DNA of 64,000 nucleotides from an uncultured Prevotella sp. (GTDB lineage: Bacteria; Bacteroidota; Bacteroidia; Bacteroidales; Bacteroidaceae): the NCBI GenBank assembly GCA_900317685.1, contig ONHQ01000010.1, forward strand, positions 25,536 to 89,535, in the 5' to 3' direction. The position numbers and the translations under genes are program-made. The notes under the pieces are model-generated. The model was not told the DNA's origin, did no database searches, and saw only the letters and a list, made by a program, of their open reading frames with translations. Within the stretch, counting starts at the first letter, position 1. The number at the start of each line of letters is the position of its first letter. Of the stretch, positions 1 through 8,528 are shown one piece after another.

Positions 1-2218
1 ATTTGCCGGCAGGCAGATGGGCGAAGGACAGCACATTCTGTCCTTGTGCCAGTGTCTTCCATCTCTCGTCGTTGATGCTGTAGGCGTAGGTCACCTGCTC
101 CACATTATTATATGTGAGTGTCGTCAGCTCCAGCGAGAAGCTGTTGTCGTCCTGGGCCAGAGAGAACAGGCGGGAATCGTAGCAAGGCTTCTCGGTGATG
201 GTGAACCATCCCGACTTCATTCCCGGCAGTACCGTCTGATTGCCTACGAGGAAGCGCGAGATATGCACCACGCCTTTCCACGATGTGCGGCCGATATGCG
301 AAGGGTTGAAAACGTTGATGCCGCCCGGTCCGCCAACAAGCATGCGGCGGCCATCGGCCGAGAGCGAGACAGCACCGTCGCTGAACTCATTGCCCTGCAA
401 GCCATTGCCGACAAAGAAGCTTTGGGTCTTGCCCGTGCGCATGTCCATGAAGCAAAGTCCGTGGAACGTACCGAGCCACAGGCGTCCCTGACGGTCCTCC
501 TGCATGAAGGCGACGCTGTTGTCGGGCAGTCCCTGCCGCACCGTGTAGACGAGAGGCTTGCTCCAGTGGGTCTTGTCGTGGCAGTAGAGCATGTCGTTGC
601 TGCCTACCCACACGCGGTCGCGGCTGTCGACATAGAGGCTGTGGGCAAACGAGCCTTGGTCGACACTGTTCACGCCGAAGGTGCTCACCCAGCTGTCATG
701 CTTAAGGTCGAGACAGGCCAGACCCACCGAGTTGGCCACGAAGAGGCGGCTGCCGTCGCGCGAGAAGGCCAGTTTGAAGAGGAAGTTATTAGGCAGGCTG
801 TTGACCTTGAAGTTGTTGTCGGCACCTTTTGCCATGACATAGCTACGGCGGGTGCCGTCGGGACGGATCATGACGAGACCGTTGCCGAGCGTGGCCAGCC
901 AGACATTGCCCTTTGCGTCGCATTTGATGTCAAAGACGCTCACACCCTGTCCGAGATTCACGGGATGGTAGCTGCCGCCGTCGAGATAGCCGCAGCCGTC
1001 GAGATAACTGCCAATCCAGAGTCTGTGATGACTGTCGAAGCACAGCGCTTCAATGGTGTTGGGGAAGGTATAGTGCCGCAGCTGCTTGCCCATAGCGTCA
1101 AGGAGATAGAGGCCGTCGCGGTCGGTTCCCACCCACATCGTGCCGCCCTCACCAAAGAGCACACGCGTGACGCAGTTGCCGCCGATGGGGTTGTCGTTGC
1201 CCGCGCGGTAGCCGATATATCCGAAGTCAAAGGCAAGTGCGGGCTGCATGTAGAGTCCTTTTTGTAGCATCGTCATCCACAAATTGCCCTGCCGGTCCTG
1301 GATGATGGAGTTGACTTTGCCCGTGGTGAGGTCGATGCGGTTGGAATAGAATGGGTTGTTGACCACAACGCCGGTGGTCGGCTGATAGGCATACAGGCCG
1401 TAGCCGTCGCTGCCGACATAGACTTTACCCGAAGGCGCGACAAAGACACACGACACGGCGAGTTTGCCCAAGGCACTGATCTGGGTAAAAGGTGCCGTGC
1501 CGCCGCGTGAGAAATAGACGCCGTCGCCCGCCGTGCCGATATAGACATTGCCCAGCGCATCGCAGACGATGGAGGTCACGGCCTGGTCGCCTTTGCCCAA
1601 AAACTTCTGAGCGAGTCGTCCCTGATGGTCCAGACACAGCAGGCGGCCGTCCTCGGTATTGATCCACAAACGGCCCAGCCGGTCTTCTGCCATCCGCCGG
1701 ATATATTTCAACTTGCTGATTGCGCCCTTCACCGGCCGGCAGACATAGTCGTTGGCTTGAGCAGCAGGCTGTAGAATGCCATATCCCGACGTGCCGATGA
1801 GCACCTGACCATTGTGGCGCACAACGATGTCGTTGACATAGGTCTTGATGAGTTTGTGCTCGGCATTGTAGATCTTGTAAGCGTGGAACTGCTGTCCGTC
1901 GTAACTCATGAGACCTTTGTTGGAGCCCAGAAGGATGTTGCCCTGCCGGTCCTGCCCCACCTTATTAATATAGTTGCTGTCAAATCCGCGCGCGCCGGCA
2001 TTGTCGCGGTTGATGACAATGAAGTGATAGCCGTCGAAGAAATTCAAGCCATTGCGCGTGGCAATCCAGATGAAGCCACGGCTGTCTTGAAACACTTGGT
2101 TGGCAAAGCTGCTCGACAAGCCGTTTTCGGTGTTGTAGAGTTTGCCGGTCTGAGCCTCCGCAAAGGCGGAAGTCAATAATAGGATAAGGAAGAGAAGGGT
2201 CTGTATCAGGTTCCGCAT
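1..2218 (-). CDS. Hybrid two-component system sensor (HTCS), N-terminal periplasmic part, cut by the window edge
   Basis: Reading the minus strand from the ATG at 2218 gives an open frame of about 739 codons that runs off the left edge, so the kinase and regulator domains are not seen. It starts with a signal peptide (about residues 1-22, ending near FAEAQ). Then come repeated propeller blades of the Reg_prop type, such as NQVFQDSRGFIWIATRNGL near residue 41 and similar 'D..GNVW..T..GL' motifs. The visible end (WKTLAQGQNVLSFAHLPAGK) matches the Y_Y_Y domain that follows the propellers in HTCS proteins. Such proteins bind an oligosaccharide in the periplasm and control nearby glycan-use genes. 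The adjacent divergent GH51 gene suggests an arabinan-type ligand. Family assignment is confident; the ligand is inference. Confidence 0.85.
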   Translation of the reverse strand, partial: MRNLIQTLLFLILLLTSAFAEAQTGKLYNTENGLSSSFANQVFQDSRGFIWIATRNGLNFFDGYHFIVINRDNAGARGFDSNYINKVGQDRQGNILLGSNKGLMSYDGQQFHAYKIYNAEHKLIKTYVNDIVVRHNGQVLIGTSGYGILQPAAQANDYVCRPVKGAISKLKYIRRMAEDRLGRLWINTEDGRLLCLDHQGRLAQKFLGKGDQAVTSIVCDALGNVYIGTAGDGVYFSRGGTAPFTQISALGKLAVSCVFVAPSGKVYVGSDGYGLYAYQPTTGVVVNNPFYSNRIDLTTGKVNSIIQDRQGNLWMTMLQKGLYMQPALAFDFGYIGYRAGNDNPIGGNCVTRVLFGEGGTMWVGTDRDGLYLLDAMGKQLRHYTFPNTIEALCFDSHHRLWIGSYLDGCGYLDGGSYHPVNLGQGVSVFDIKCDAKGNVWLATLGNGLVMIRPDGTRRSYVMAKGADNNFKVNSLPNNFLFKLAFSRDGSRLFVANSVGLACLDLKHDSWVSTFGVNSVDQGSFAHSLYVDSRDRVWVGSNDMLYCHDKTHWSKPLVYTVRQGLPDNSVAFMQEDRQGRLWLGTFHGLCFMDMRTGKTQSFFVGNGLQGNEFSDGAVSLSADGRRMLVGGPGGINVFNPSHIGRTSWKGVVHISRFLVGNQTVLPGMKSGWFTITEKPCYDSRLFSLAQDDNSFSLELTTLTYNNVEQVTYAYSINDERWKTLAQGQNVLSFAHLPAGK

Positions 2219-2333
2219 GATGGTTTTAATCTGTGTCGGTGACACGATGTTATGTTATTAAGTTTTGGAGAAACACGGCATCCGGAAGTAAACGGTTTAC
2301 GGCGGAACGTCGCGGCTCCTGTCTTTGTAGCCA

Positions 2334-2341
2334 CAAAGATA
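2334..2341 (-). promoter_or_regulatory. Putative -7 box (TATCTTTG) for the HTCS gene
   Basis: The minus strand reads TATCTTTG, matching the Bacteroidota TAnnTTTG -7 consensus, about 115 bases before the HTCS start codon. No convincing -33 TTTG is seen at the expected distance, so this rests on one box. Confidence 0.35.
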
Positions 2342-2479
2342 GTAAAAAAATAGTAAGTCATTACGTCTTTATCTCAAAAAAGTGACTAAAAAGACATTTT
2401 ATAAAGAATATGTTACACCGTGATACAAATATCAAAACTCTATGAGACTAATAATAAAGTAAGATAGGGACGAATGTCG

Positions 2480-2487
2480 TAATTTTG
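2480..2487 (+). promoter_or_regulatory. Putative -7 box (TAATTTTG) for the GH51 gene
   Basis: TAATTTTG fits the TAnnTTTG consensus and lies 24 bases before the ATG at 2512. It overlaps a possible TTG start at 2485, which argues that translation begins at 2512. No clear -33 element is seen. Confidence 0.4.
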
Positions 2488-2511
2488 CAGCAGAAATCAA
2501 ATCTCCCAAAA

Positions 2512-4470
2512 ATGAAAACGACAAAAACTGCTTTAACTACTCTCATGCTCATGGCAGCACTCGGCACCAGTGCCCAGCAGCTGACCCTGCAACTCGACAA
2601 AGCCCAGAAGGCGGTAAGCCCGACACTATATGGTATGATGACCGAGGAGATCAACTTCTCCTATGAAGGCGGTCTCTACGCTCAGATCCTGCGCGACCCT
2701 TCCTTCCGTGAGGATGTCAACGGACAGCCTCGCAACCCATGGACGCCCTGGCATTCGGGTGGACCCAAATACTGGCTGGCTACCGACACGCTCGCCTCAC
2801 AGCTCACGCTCACGCAGAAGGGCGGATACAACCGTGCCAACCCCGCGGTGCTGCAATGGAAGGCCAAAGCCGGAGCAAGCATTGCCAACGGAGGGTTCTG
2901 GGGCGTGCCCATCCGCGCGAAAGAACGCTATAAAGGATATGTCATCGCCAAGGCAGAAAAAGGCAGCGGCACGGCACTCACGCTCAGCCTCGTCAGCAAC
3001 GACGGCAAGACGGTCTTCGCATCTACAAAGATAGACGGTCTCGGCGAGAACTGGCAGAAGAAGACCTTCGAGCTGACGGTGCCCGAAAAGATCAAAGCCA
3101 CGAAAGACGCACGCTTTGTCATCACGGCCGACAACGGGGGAACGTACGATCTGAGCAAGACGGTGCTCTTTCCTGAGACGTTCAATAACCGTCCCAACGG
3201 ACTGCGCAAGGATCTCATGGAGATGATGTGCCAGATGAAGCCTAAGTTTCTGCGTTTCCCGGGTGGTAACTATGTCGAGGGCAACGACTTCCGCAACCGC
3301 TTTGACTGGAAGCGCACAGTCGGCGATCCCGATGAGCGTCCCGGACACATGAGTCCATGGGGCTATCGCTCTACCGACGGCCTCGGCCTCTTGGAGTTTC
3401 TTGAGTGGGCCGAGGACTGTGGCGCAGAGCCGATCCTCGCGGTCTTCGCCGGATATACGCTCAGCGGCGACTACCTCACTGCCGACTATGTCGACGGTTT
3501 CATCCAGGATGCACTCGACGAGATCGAGTATGTTACGGGCGGACCCGACACCAAATGGGGCGCACAGCGTGTGCGCGACGGCCATCCCGAGCCCTTCCCT
3601 CTGCACTATGTGGAGATCGGCAATGAGGACTTCTTCGACGAGAGCGGCTCCTATGCCGGACGCTATAAAAAGTTCTATGAGGCCATCAAAGCCAAGTATC
3701 CTCAGCTGCAACTTATCTCTACAGCTGATCAGAAGATGGTGGAGCACTGGGCTCAGGAGACGGGCGTGACGGGACTGAAGTTCGACGTTATCGACGAGCA
3801 CTACTATCGCAGTACGGGCGGCATGTATGAGGCTGCTAACCAATACGATAAGTATGACCGCAAGGGCCCGAAGATTTTCTGTGGTGAATGGGCCGCGCGC
3901 GAGGGCAAGCCGACCACTAATATGAATGCGGCACTTGGCGACGCTGCCTGGATGACGGGTATGGAGCGCAACGCCGACCTGCTGATCGGTCACTGCTACG
4001 CACCGCTCTTTGTCAACGTCAATAAGGGTGGCATGCAATGGGAGAGCGACCTCATCGGATATGACGCGCTCAACGCTTACGGCTCACCTTCCTATTACGC
4101 TCAGTGCATGTTCGCCCAGAATGTCGGCAACCGCATTGTGCCGATGACAGACAAGGACATGCCGACGATGCAGTATGAGGGTAAGAAACTGCCGCAACTG
4201 TACTACTCGGCTACGACCGACACCCATTCGGGACATACATACTTGAAGGTGGTCAACGGCGGAAAGACAGCGCAGACGCTCACCGTCACCATTAGCGGTG
4301 GAAAGGTAGCCGGTAAGGGTACCATCACCACACTGAAGGCTGCCAAGCCCGAGGACACCAACACCATCGACAACCCGAAGCACATCGTGCCGGTGACCGT
4401 CAAGCAGAAGACAGGAAAGACGTTCAAGGTAGTACTCGCTCCGCTGTCGGTCAATGTGATCAAGATGTGA
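2512..4470 (+). CDS. GH51 alpha-L-arabinofuranosidase, secreted
   Basis: The 652-residue product has a signal peptide (MKTTKTALTTLMLMAALGTSAQ), a carbohydrate-binding-like beta region at about residues 80-215, then a GH51 TIM barrel with PKFLRFPGGNYVEGNDF. The acid/base glutamate lies in EIGNED (about E372) and the nucleophile in FCGEWAA (about E458), as expected for the clan. A beta-sandwich C-terminus follows. The enzyme should release terminal arabinofuranose from arabinan or arabinoxylan fragments in the periplasm. The ATG at 2512 was chosen because the longer frame begins at a TTG inside the predicted promoter. Its divergent neighbour is an HTCS sensor, the usual regulator of such genes. 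The exact substrate is not shown by sequence. Confidence 0.93.
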   Translation: MKTTKTALTTLMLMAALGTSAQQLTLQLDKAQKAVSPTLYGMMTEEINFSYEGGLYAQILRDPSFREDVNGQPRNPWTPWHSGGPKYWLATDTLASQLTLTQKGGYNRANPAVLQWKAKAGASIANGGFWGVPIRAKERYKGYVIAKAEKGSGTALTLSLVSNDGKTVFASTKIDGLGENWQKKTFELTVPEKIKATKDARFVITADNGGTYDLSKTVLFPETFNNRPNGLRKDLMEMMCQMKPKFLRFPGGNYVEGNDFRNRFDWKRTVGDPDERPGHMSPWGYRSTDGLGLLEFLEWAEDCGAEPILAVFAGYTLSGDYLTADYVDGFIQDALDEIEYVTGGPDTKWGAQRVRDGHPEPFPLHYVEIGNEDFFDESGSYAGRYKKFYEAIKAKYPQLQLISTADQKMVEHWAQETGVTGLKFDVIDEHYYRSTGGMYEAANQYDKYDRKGPKIFCGEWAAREGKPTTNMNAALGDAAWMTGMERNADLLIGHCYAPLFVNVNKGGMQWESDLIGYDALNAYGSPSYYAQCMFAQNVGNRIVPMTDKDMPTMQYEGKKLPQLYYSATTDTHSGHTYLKVVNGGKTAQTLTVTISGGKVAGKGTITTLKAAKPEDTNTIDNPKHIVPVTVKQKTGKTFKVVLAPLSVNVIKM

Positions 4471-4637
4471 TGGGATGAAGATCAAGATGGATTCAATTAA
4501 GAAAAAAATGCAATAAGCATTGCTTCATATATTACTAAGAGTTTAGGTTTTTAAAGTGTAAAGTTAGGTTACAAGATGTTATGTAGGTTCGCTGTACTTA
4601 CTTCTTTTCAGTAAGACAGATGATTTTAATGATTCCA

Positions 4638-4668
4638 AAGGCTCTCCGTAGTGATTACGGGGAGCCTT
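4638..4668. terminator. Hairpin downstream of the GH51 gene
   Basis: AAGGCTCTCCGT pairs with ACGGGGAGCCTT (one G-T pair) around an 8-base loop. There is no T-run, so it may be a weak terminator or a processing hairpin. Confidence 0.4.
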
Positions 4669-4843
4669 CATTGATTAATAAGAACATGGCTTCGACCCCG
4701 TGAGAACGTCCGCACAGCTGATATTCTCCGTGGGGTTATGGCAAGAGAAGGCAGAAATTCACTGTAAGTCCGAAGCATAAGAGTAATCCTGCATATATTC
4801 TCGATATTCGTTAATATTCTTGATGGCATCGTAGATGGCGCGT

Positions 4844-4915
4844 TAAAAGAAGAAAGAACATAAAACGTTGGAATCCAGCTAAAAGAAGAAAGACCATAAG
4901 ACGTTGGAATTAAGC
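4844..4915. repeat. Tandem repeat, two 36-base copies
   Basis: Two adjacent copies begin TAAAAGAAGAAAGA and share ACGTTGGAAT, with a few substitutions. Confidence 0.7.
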
Positions 4916-5283
4916 TGAAGCAAAGCAATGTCCGCTGCCGGGAGGGCCGCTGCCCACAGCGGCCTTACTATGAAACATACTTTCCTAAACAGAATAGCGC
5001 GTAGTTTCAGATATAATGTCCGCTGAGGGCAGCGGACCTCCCGGAAGCGGACCTCCTGGAAGCTGCTCTCAGCGGTCTAATGATGTGATACCTAATCTCT
5101 AATATTTCTTATCATGAATCACAGCAAGTGGTATACGAGGTGTCATTTAAAGTCTCTCGTTTGCGCTATTTTATGCGTCCGTGCGCAATTTTACGCGATA
5201 GCGATTCTCTTCATGGACTATTTTCCTTTCCTGCTAACTATTGTAGCCGATTCAGAGAAGATAACAATATCCACGGTGCCCCT

Positions 5284-8148
5284 TTATCTGATGATTATTT
5301 TCTTGTTACCGATAATATATATCCCTTTTGGCAGGTTGCTGATATCTGTTTCAACCTTTCGGCCATCCAGCGTATAGACACTTGGTGATGATGCGGCGGT
5401 CTTCTTGGCGATCGTCGCAATGCCTGTAGTGTATGTTTCTCCGGTGGACACAAACTGAAAGTCGGTAGAGACGATCAAGCCGTTGACACAGTTGGTTCGC
5501 TGGTCGGCGCTCATCGGACCATTGCCGACGCCCCGTACAACAGAGAACATACCGTTGAGACCCACCTGACAACCATAGCCCTGGGTGTTGAGGATGGTGA
5601 AGGCGCCCCAGGAATAACCGCGTGCGAGCGTACGTCCAGTTCCCGAATTGCTGAAATTGTAGAAGTCGCTCACCTTTGCGTCCAGGCTACCACCCTCAGG
5701 GACATAGGCGCTGAACAGTTCATTGCCCCTGTCGCTGACAAAGTGATATTTGCCGTCTTGCTGATAGCAACGCCAGCGTGCCGTCTGCTTCTGGCTCGCT
5801 GTGATATAATTCGCGAAGTCGGCATCCCTGACCAGCTTCTCGCCGGTACCGTCATCAACCATATAGAAATAGGTGTCGCGGTCGTGGGGACTCAGATAGG
5901 CCCGCACCTGATAGTATCTGCCCTCCTCGGGTTTGACAATATCATCATCACCAATCTTGGTGAGTACTGTCATCGCCGCTTTCAGTTCATCAACATCCGC
6001 AGAACGAACTCCGCTGACAATGTCGTTGCCCTCAAACACCTTGACGTATGCAGCCTTAAAAGCCTTAGCCGCAGACAACCCTTCGTCAGGATAACCCATC
6101 TCACCCATGTTGTGGTAAAGCACTTGAGCCATGGGCGCGAGTTGCTGGGCGGCAGCGCGCACAAGTGCTTGCGCAGAGACGGTGTGGGGAAGTCTGATCA
6201 GCTGCGTATAAGTGTAGTCGGTGTTGGAACTACCATAGCTGACCGTTGCCTTCCAACTGCGTCTGACAAGATCACCCTCATGCGTCTCAGATGTCGTGCA
6301 GGCAAAGGTCTTGGCAGGAGCACTTTTGTGGTAAGCAACAATATTAGTCGGCATAGCCGGAATGTCCTGAAGGCTCTTTGCCTCTACGAAAGGCTCAGGC
6401 AGACGGCTGCCATCAGTCGTCTTGAACTGTCCGCGCTGGGTAGCGGTCTGCAACTCCCACCCTTTTGCTACGACTTCATTCTGGTAAGTATAGTCTTCCC
6501 GGGGATAGATATCACAAGCAGCCTCACCGATCACCTCCAGTTTCAGCCGGCCACCGCCCGTCTTGAAGTTGGGCCATCCCTCATAGTCCACCTTACCTAT
6601 ATTTATATAAGGCATCACGAACTCGCACACGCCCGAATTGGGTACATCGTCGGCTAACACATACTTATAGCTTTTTCCGAAGTCGTCGGACAGCAGGATA
6701 CGCACCTTGCTGTCCTTGCCGTAGAGCCCGGCACAGTTGTTCCACCGAATGGTATACGTCCTGCCAATGCCATAGCTTTCAAGCGACCTCGATGGCGAGA
6801 CGACGCTCGTAATCTGGAACGGTTCCCCGTCAACAATGTTGAGTTTGATGCGCATGGCATCGTAATGTGAGTTGTTGCGCACAGCCGCCAGGAAAGTGTA
6901 GCTGCCTGTTTCAGACGCATCAGAGTATTGCTCGAAGTGCATGGTGCCGTCTTTCTTCTCCGCCTCACTAAGTGCGTCAGGCGCAATGCAGTGAGGCACA
7001 AACATCACCACACTGTCCTCTGTCTCCTTATATGCCGGCCGTAGGGTATTCTCATGCTCTGTGTCGTTTTTGGAGATGTCAAAAGTATTGGCATTATAGC
7101 GGTATCCTCCGTCGTTGCGGGTGACGGTGGGCAGAAAGAACTGAAAGTTGCTGCCTTTGGTGATAGTGTATTCCGTCTTGATGCGCTGCCTGTCCAGCAG
7201 GGGCCTCTCGCCTTTCTCCTCCTCTGCAAACGGCGTAACGGTATTATTGCCCTCGATGACGGTGGTCAGACGCGTGCGTTCTTTGTCTTCATAATAATTC
7301 ATATTGGCCAGCGTTGCCCGCATCTGGTAGATGCTGGGCAAGGAGAAGAAGTCGCGGGGCGAGCCGTAGCTCATGATGCTACGCCCCGAGCCTGGCTCCG
7401 TGCAGATGGAAATGCTATTGGTGGAATGGGTATGCTCAGCACCAAAGCAGTGGCCTATCTCGTGGGCTATGGTGGTCGTATTGCGCACAGCCCAAGCACT
7501 ACCCTTTTGATTCTCGTTGATGGCACCGCCAAGTTGCGCCACGCCGTTGCGTCCGTTTCCGGGCGAGCCGATGAGGATACCAAGGTCGTACAGGTTGGTA
7601 TTGCCGAGCACCTGATCGATGATTTCCTTGCTCTTGAACAGCCGCGTCTGGTCGTTGGGATAGGCGTCAAGGTTCAGACCATGGTCAGTAAGACCGAAAA
7701 GGATGAGGTTGTCGTTGCGAACAATCTCAAATTTGACACCTACCGCATCGTTGTAGACACTGTTCAAGTCTTTCTCTAACTGATCCCACCATTTATGCAC
7801 TTCCGCGATCACCTCCGCTTTGCTCTTGGGAGAATAAGGATTGCCAAAGCCCGTCTGGACATATTCCGGCAGGATGCACGTCGCCAGTCTGAAGGTATAT
7901 ACTTTCCCCGTGTTGTTGATAACCGATTCCGTAGAAGGCACGGCGAACTGCGAAGGCACGCGGCGGGCGTTGGCGCTCCGCGACTCTTCATATCCTTGAG
8001 GAACGATGACGTCACAACTGTCATGCGACGAGACCACTGACTGACCATGCAAAGGAGAAAAAAGAAAAAGGGTAACAGAGAATATAGCCAACCGCTTAGT
8101 CAGCCGGCTTAGAGAATGCGAAGAGTGTCTTTTCATACGGTGCTTCAA
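5284..8148 (-). CDS. Secreted reprolysin-like (metzincin) metalloprotease with C-terminal sorting domain
   Basis: The 954-residue protein has an N-terminal signal (hydrophobic stretch about residues 19-35). The metzincin zinc site HEIGHCFGAEHT is at residues 228-239, with a downstream Met-turn (SIMSYG). Immunoglobulin-like or jelly-roll regions probably fill the middle. The last ~35 residues (VYTLDGRKVET...LPKGIYIIGNKKIIIR) resemble the C-terminal signal of type IX-secreted proteins. It likely degrades protein outside the cell or on its surface. The divergent SusC/SusD operon and its own metalloprotease suggest a joint peptide-use role. An alternative start lies 4 codons downstream (MKRHSS). 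Substrate and sorting route are inferred. Confidence 0.85.
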   Translation of the reverse strand: MKHRMKRHSSHSLSRLTKRLAIFSVTLFLFSPLHGQSVVSSHDSCDVIVPQGYEESRSANARRVPSQFAVPSTESVINNTGKVYTFRLATCILPEYVQTGFGNPYSPKSKAEVIAEVHKWWDQLEKDLNSVYNDAVGVKFEIVRNDNLILFGLTDHGLNLDAYPNDQTRLFKSKEIIDQVLGNTNLYDLGILIGSPGNGRNGVAQLGGAINENQKGSAWAVRNTTTIAHEIGHCFGAEHTHSTNSISICTEPGSGRSIMSYGSPRDFFSLPSIYQMRATLANMNYYEDKERTRLTTVIEGNNTVTPFAEEEKGERPLLDRQRIKTEYTITKGSNFQFFLPTVTRNDGGYRYNANTFDISKNDTEHENTLRPAYKETEDSVVMFVPHCIAPDALSEAEKKDGTMHFEQYSDASETGSYTFLAAVRNNSHYDAMRIKLNIVDGEPFQITSVVSPSRSLESYGIGRTYTIRWNNCAGLYGKDSKVRILLSDDFGKSYKYVLADDVPNSGVCEFVMPYINIGKVDYEGWPNFKTGGGRLKLEVIGEAACDIYPREDYTYQNEVVAKGWELQTATQRGQFKTTDGSRLPEPFVEAKSLQDIPAMPTNIVAYHKSAPAKTFACTTSETHEGDLVRRSWKATVSYGSSNTDYTYTQLIRLPHTVSAQALVRAAAQQLAPMAQVLYHNMGEMGYPDEGLSAAKAFKAAYVKVFEGNDIVSGVRSADVDELKAAMTVLTKIGDDDIVKPEEGRYYQVRAYLSPHDRDTYFYMVDDGTGEKLVRDADFANYITASQKQTARWRCYQQDGKYHFVSDRGNELFSAYVPEGGSLDAKVSDFYNFSNSGTGRTLARGYSWGAFTILNTQGYGCQVGLNGMFSVVRGVGNGPMSADQRTNCVNGLIVSTDFQFVSTGETYTTGIATIAKKTAASSPSVYTLDGRKVETDISNLPKGIYIIGNKKIIIR

Positions 8149-8528
8149 TGTTGTGTTTATGTACTATACTCAATGATTGAACTTGCGAATTTACAGATAA
8201 ATGCCATCATTCCAAAATGAGAGAACCAACTCTTAAGGATTATTAAGGTGCAGCCTGCCCCTGGTATGAGTTCAGCGCATAGTAGTTGGAGACTAAATAT
8301 CAACCTCTGTGTCTCTGTCAGAACCCATACGTGACAGATAATTTCTGTGCAAACTAATCCCAAAATTGCTTCTCCTATACGCAAAAAGTCCTTTCCCATG
8401 TTCGTTTTCTCGGATTTTATGCTTACCTTTGTCAGCCTAAAGTGAAAGATGATGCTGAATCATACGACCACATAACAACAATCTAACTTTCTAAGTTTCA
8501 AACATTACACCCTCATTGCATACATTTC
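8149..8528. other. Divergent intergenic region between the protease and SusC genes
   Basis: It separates two divergent starts and should contain both promoters, but no clear TTTG/TAnnTTTG pair was identified. An 80-codon minus-strand frame here has no recognisable features. Confidence 0.5.

Larger units (their letters stand above)
4471..5283. other. Intergenic region with short repeats, no gene seen
   Basis: It holds a hairpin at 4638-4668, a 50-base dispersed repeat at 4795-4844, two 36-base tandem copies (4844-4915), and palindromic GC-rich motifs at 4931-4964 and 5019-5077 that recur near 26.8 and 28.0 kb. The small open frames here lack start signals and family motifs. Confidence 0.6.

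Noticed and set aside
17-1267. Long plus-strand frame of 416 codons at the left edge
   Set aside because: It is the shadow of the minus-strand HTCS frame, which shows signal peptide, propeller blades and Y_Y_Y motif; the plus frame has no motif.
2797-4038. 413-codon minus-strand frame
   Set aside because: Lies wholly inside the GH51 gene and lacks any family feature; due to GC-rich codon use.
5114-5377. Small plus-strand hydrophobic frame
   Set aside because: Overlaps the 3' end of the metzincin gene, no ribosome site or homologue recognised.
8157-8399. 80-codon minus-strand frame between the protease and SusC genes
   Set aside because: No family motif and it occupies the divergent promoter region.
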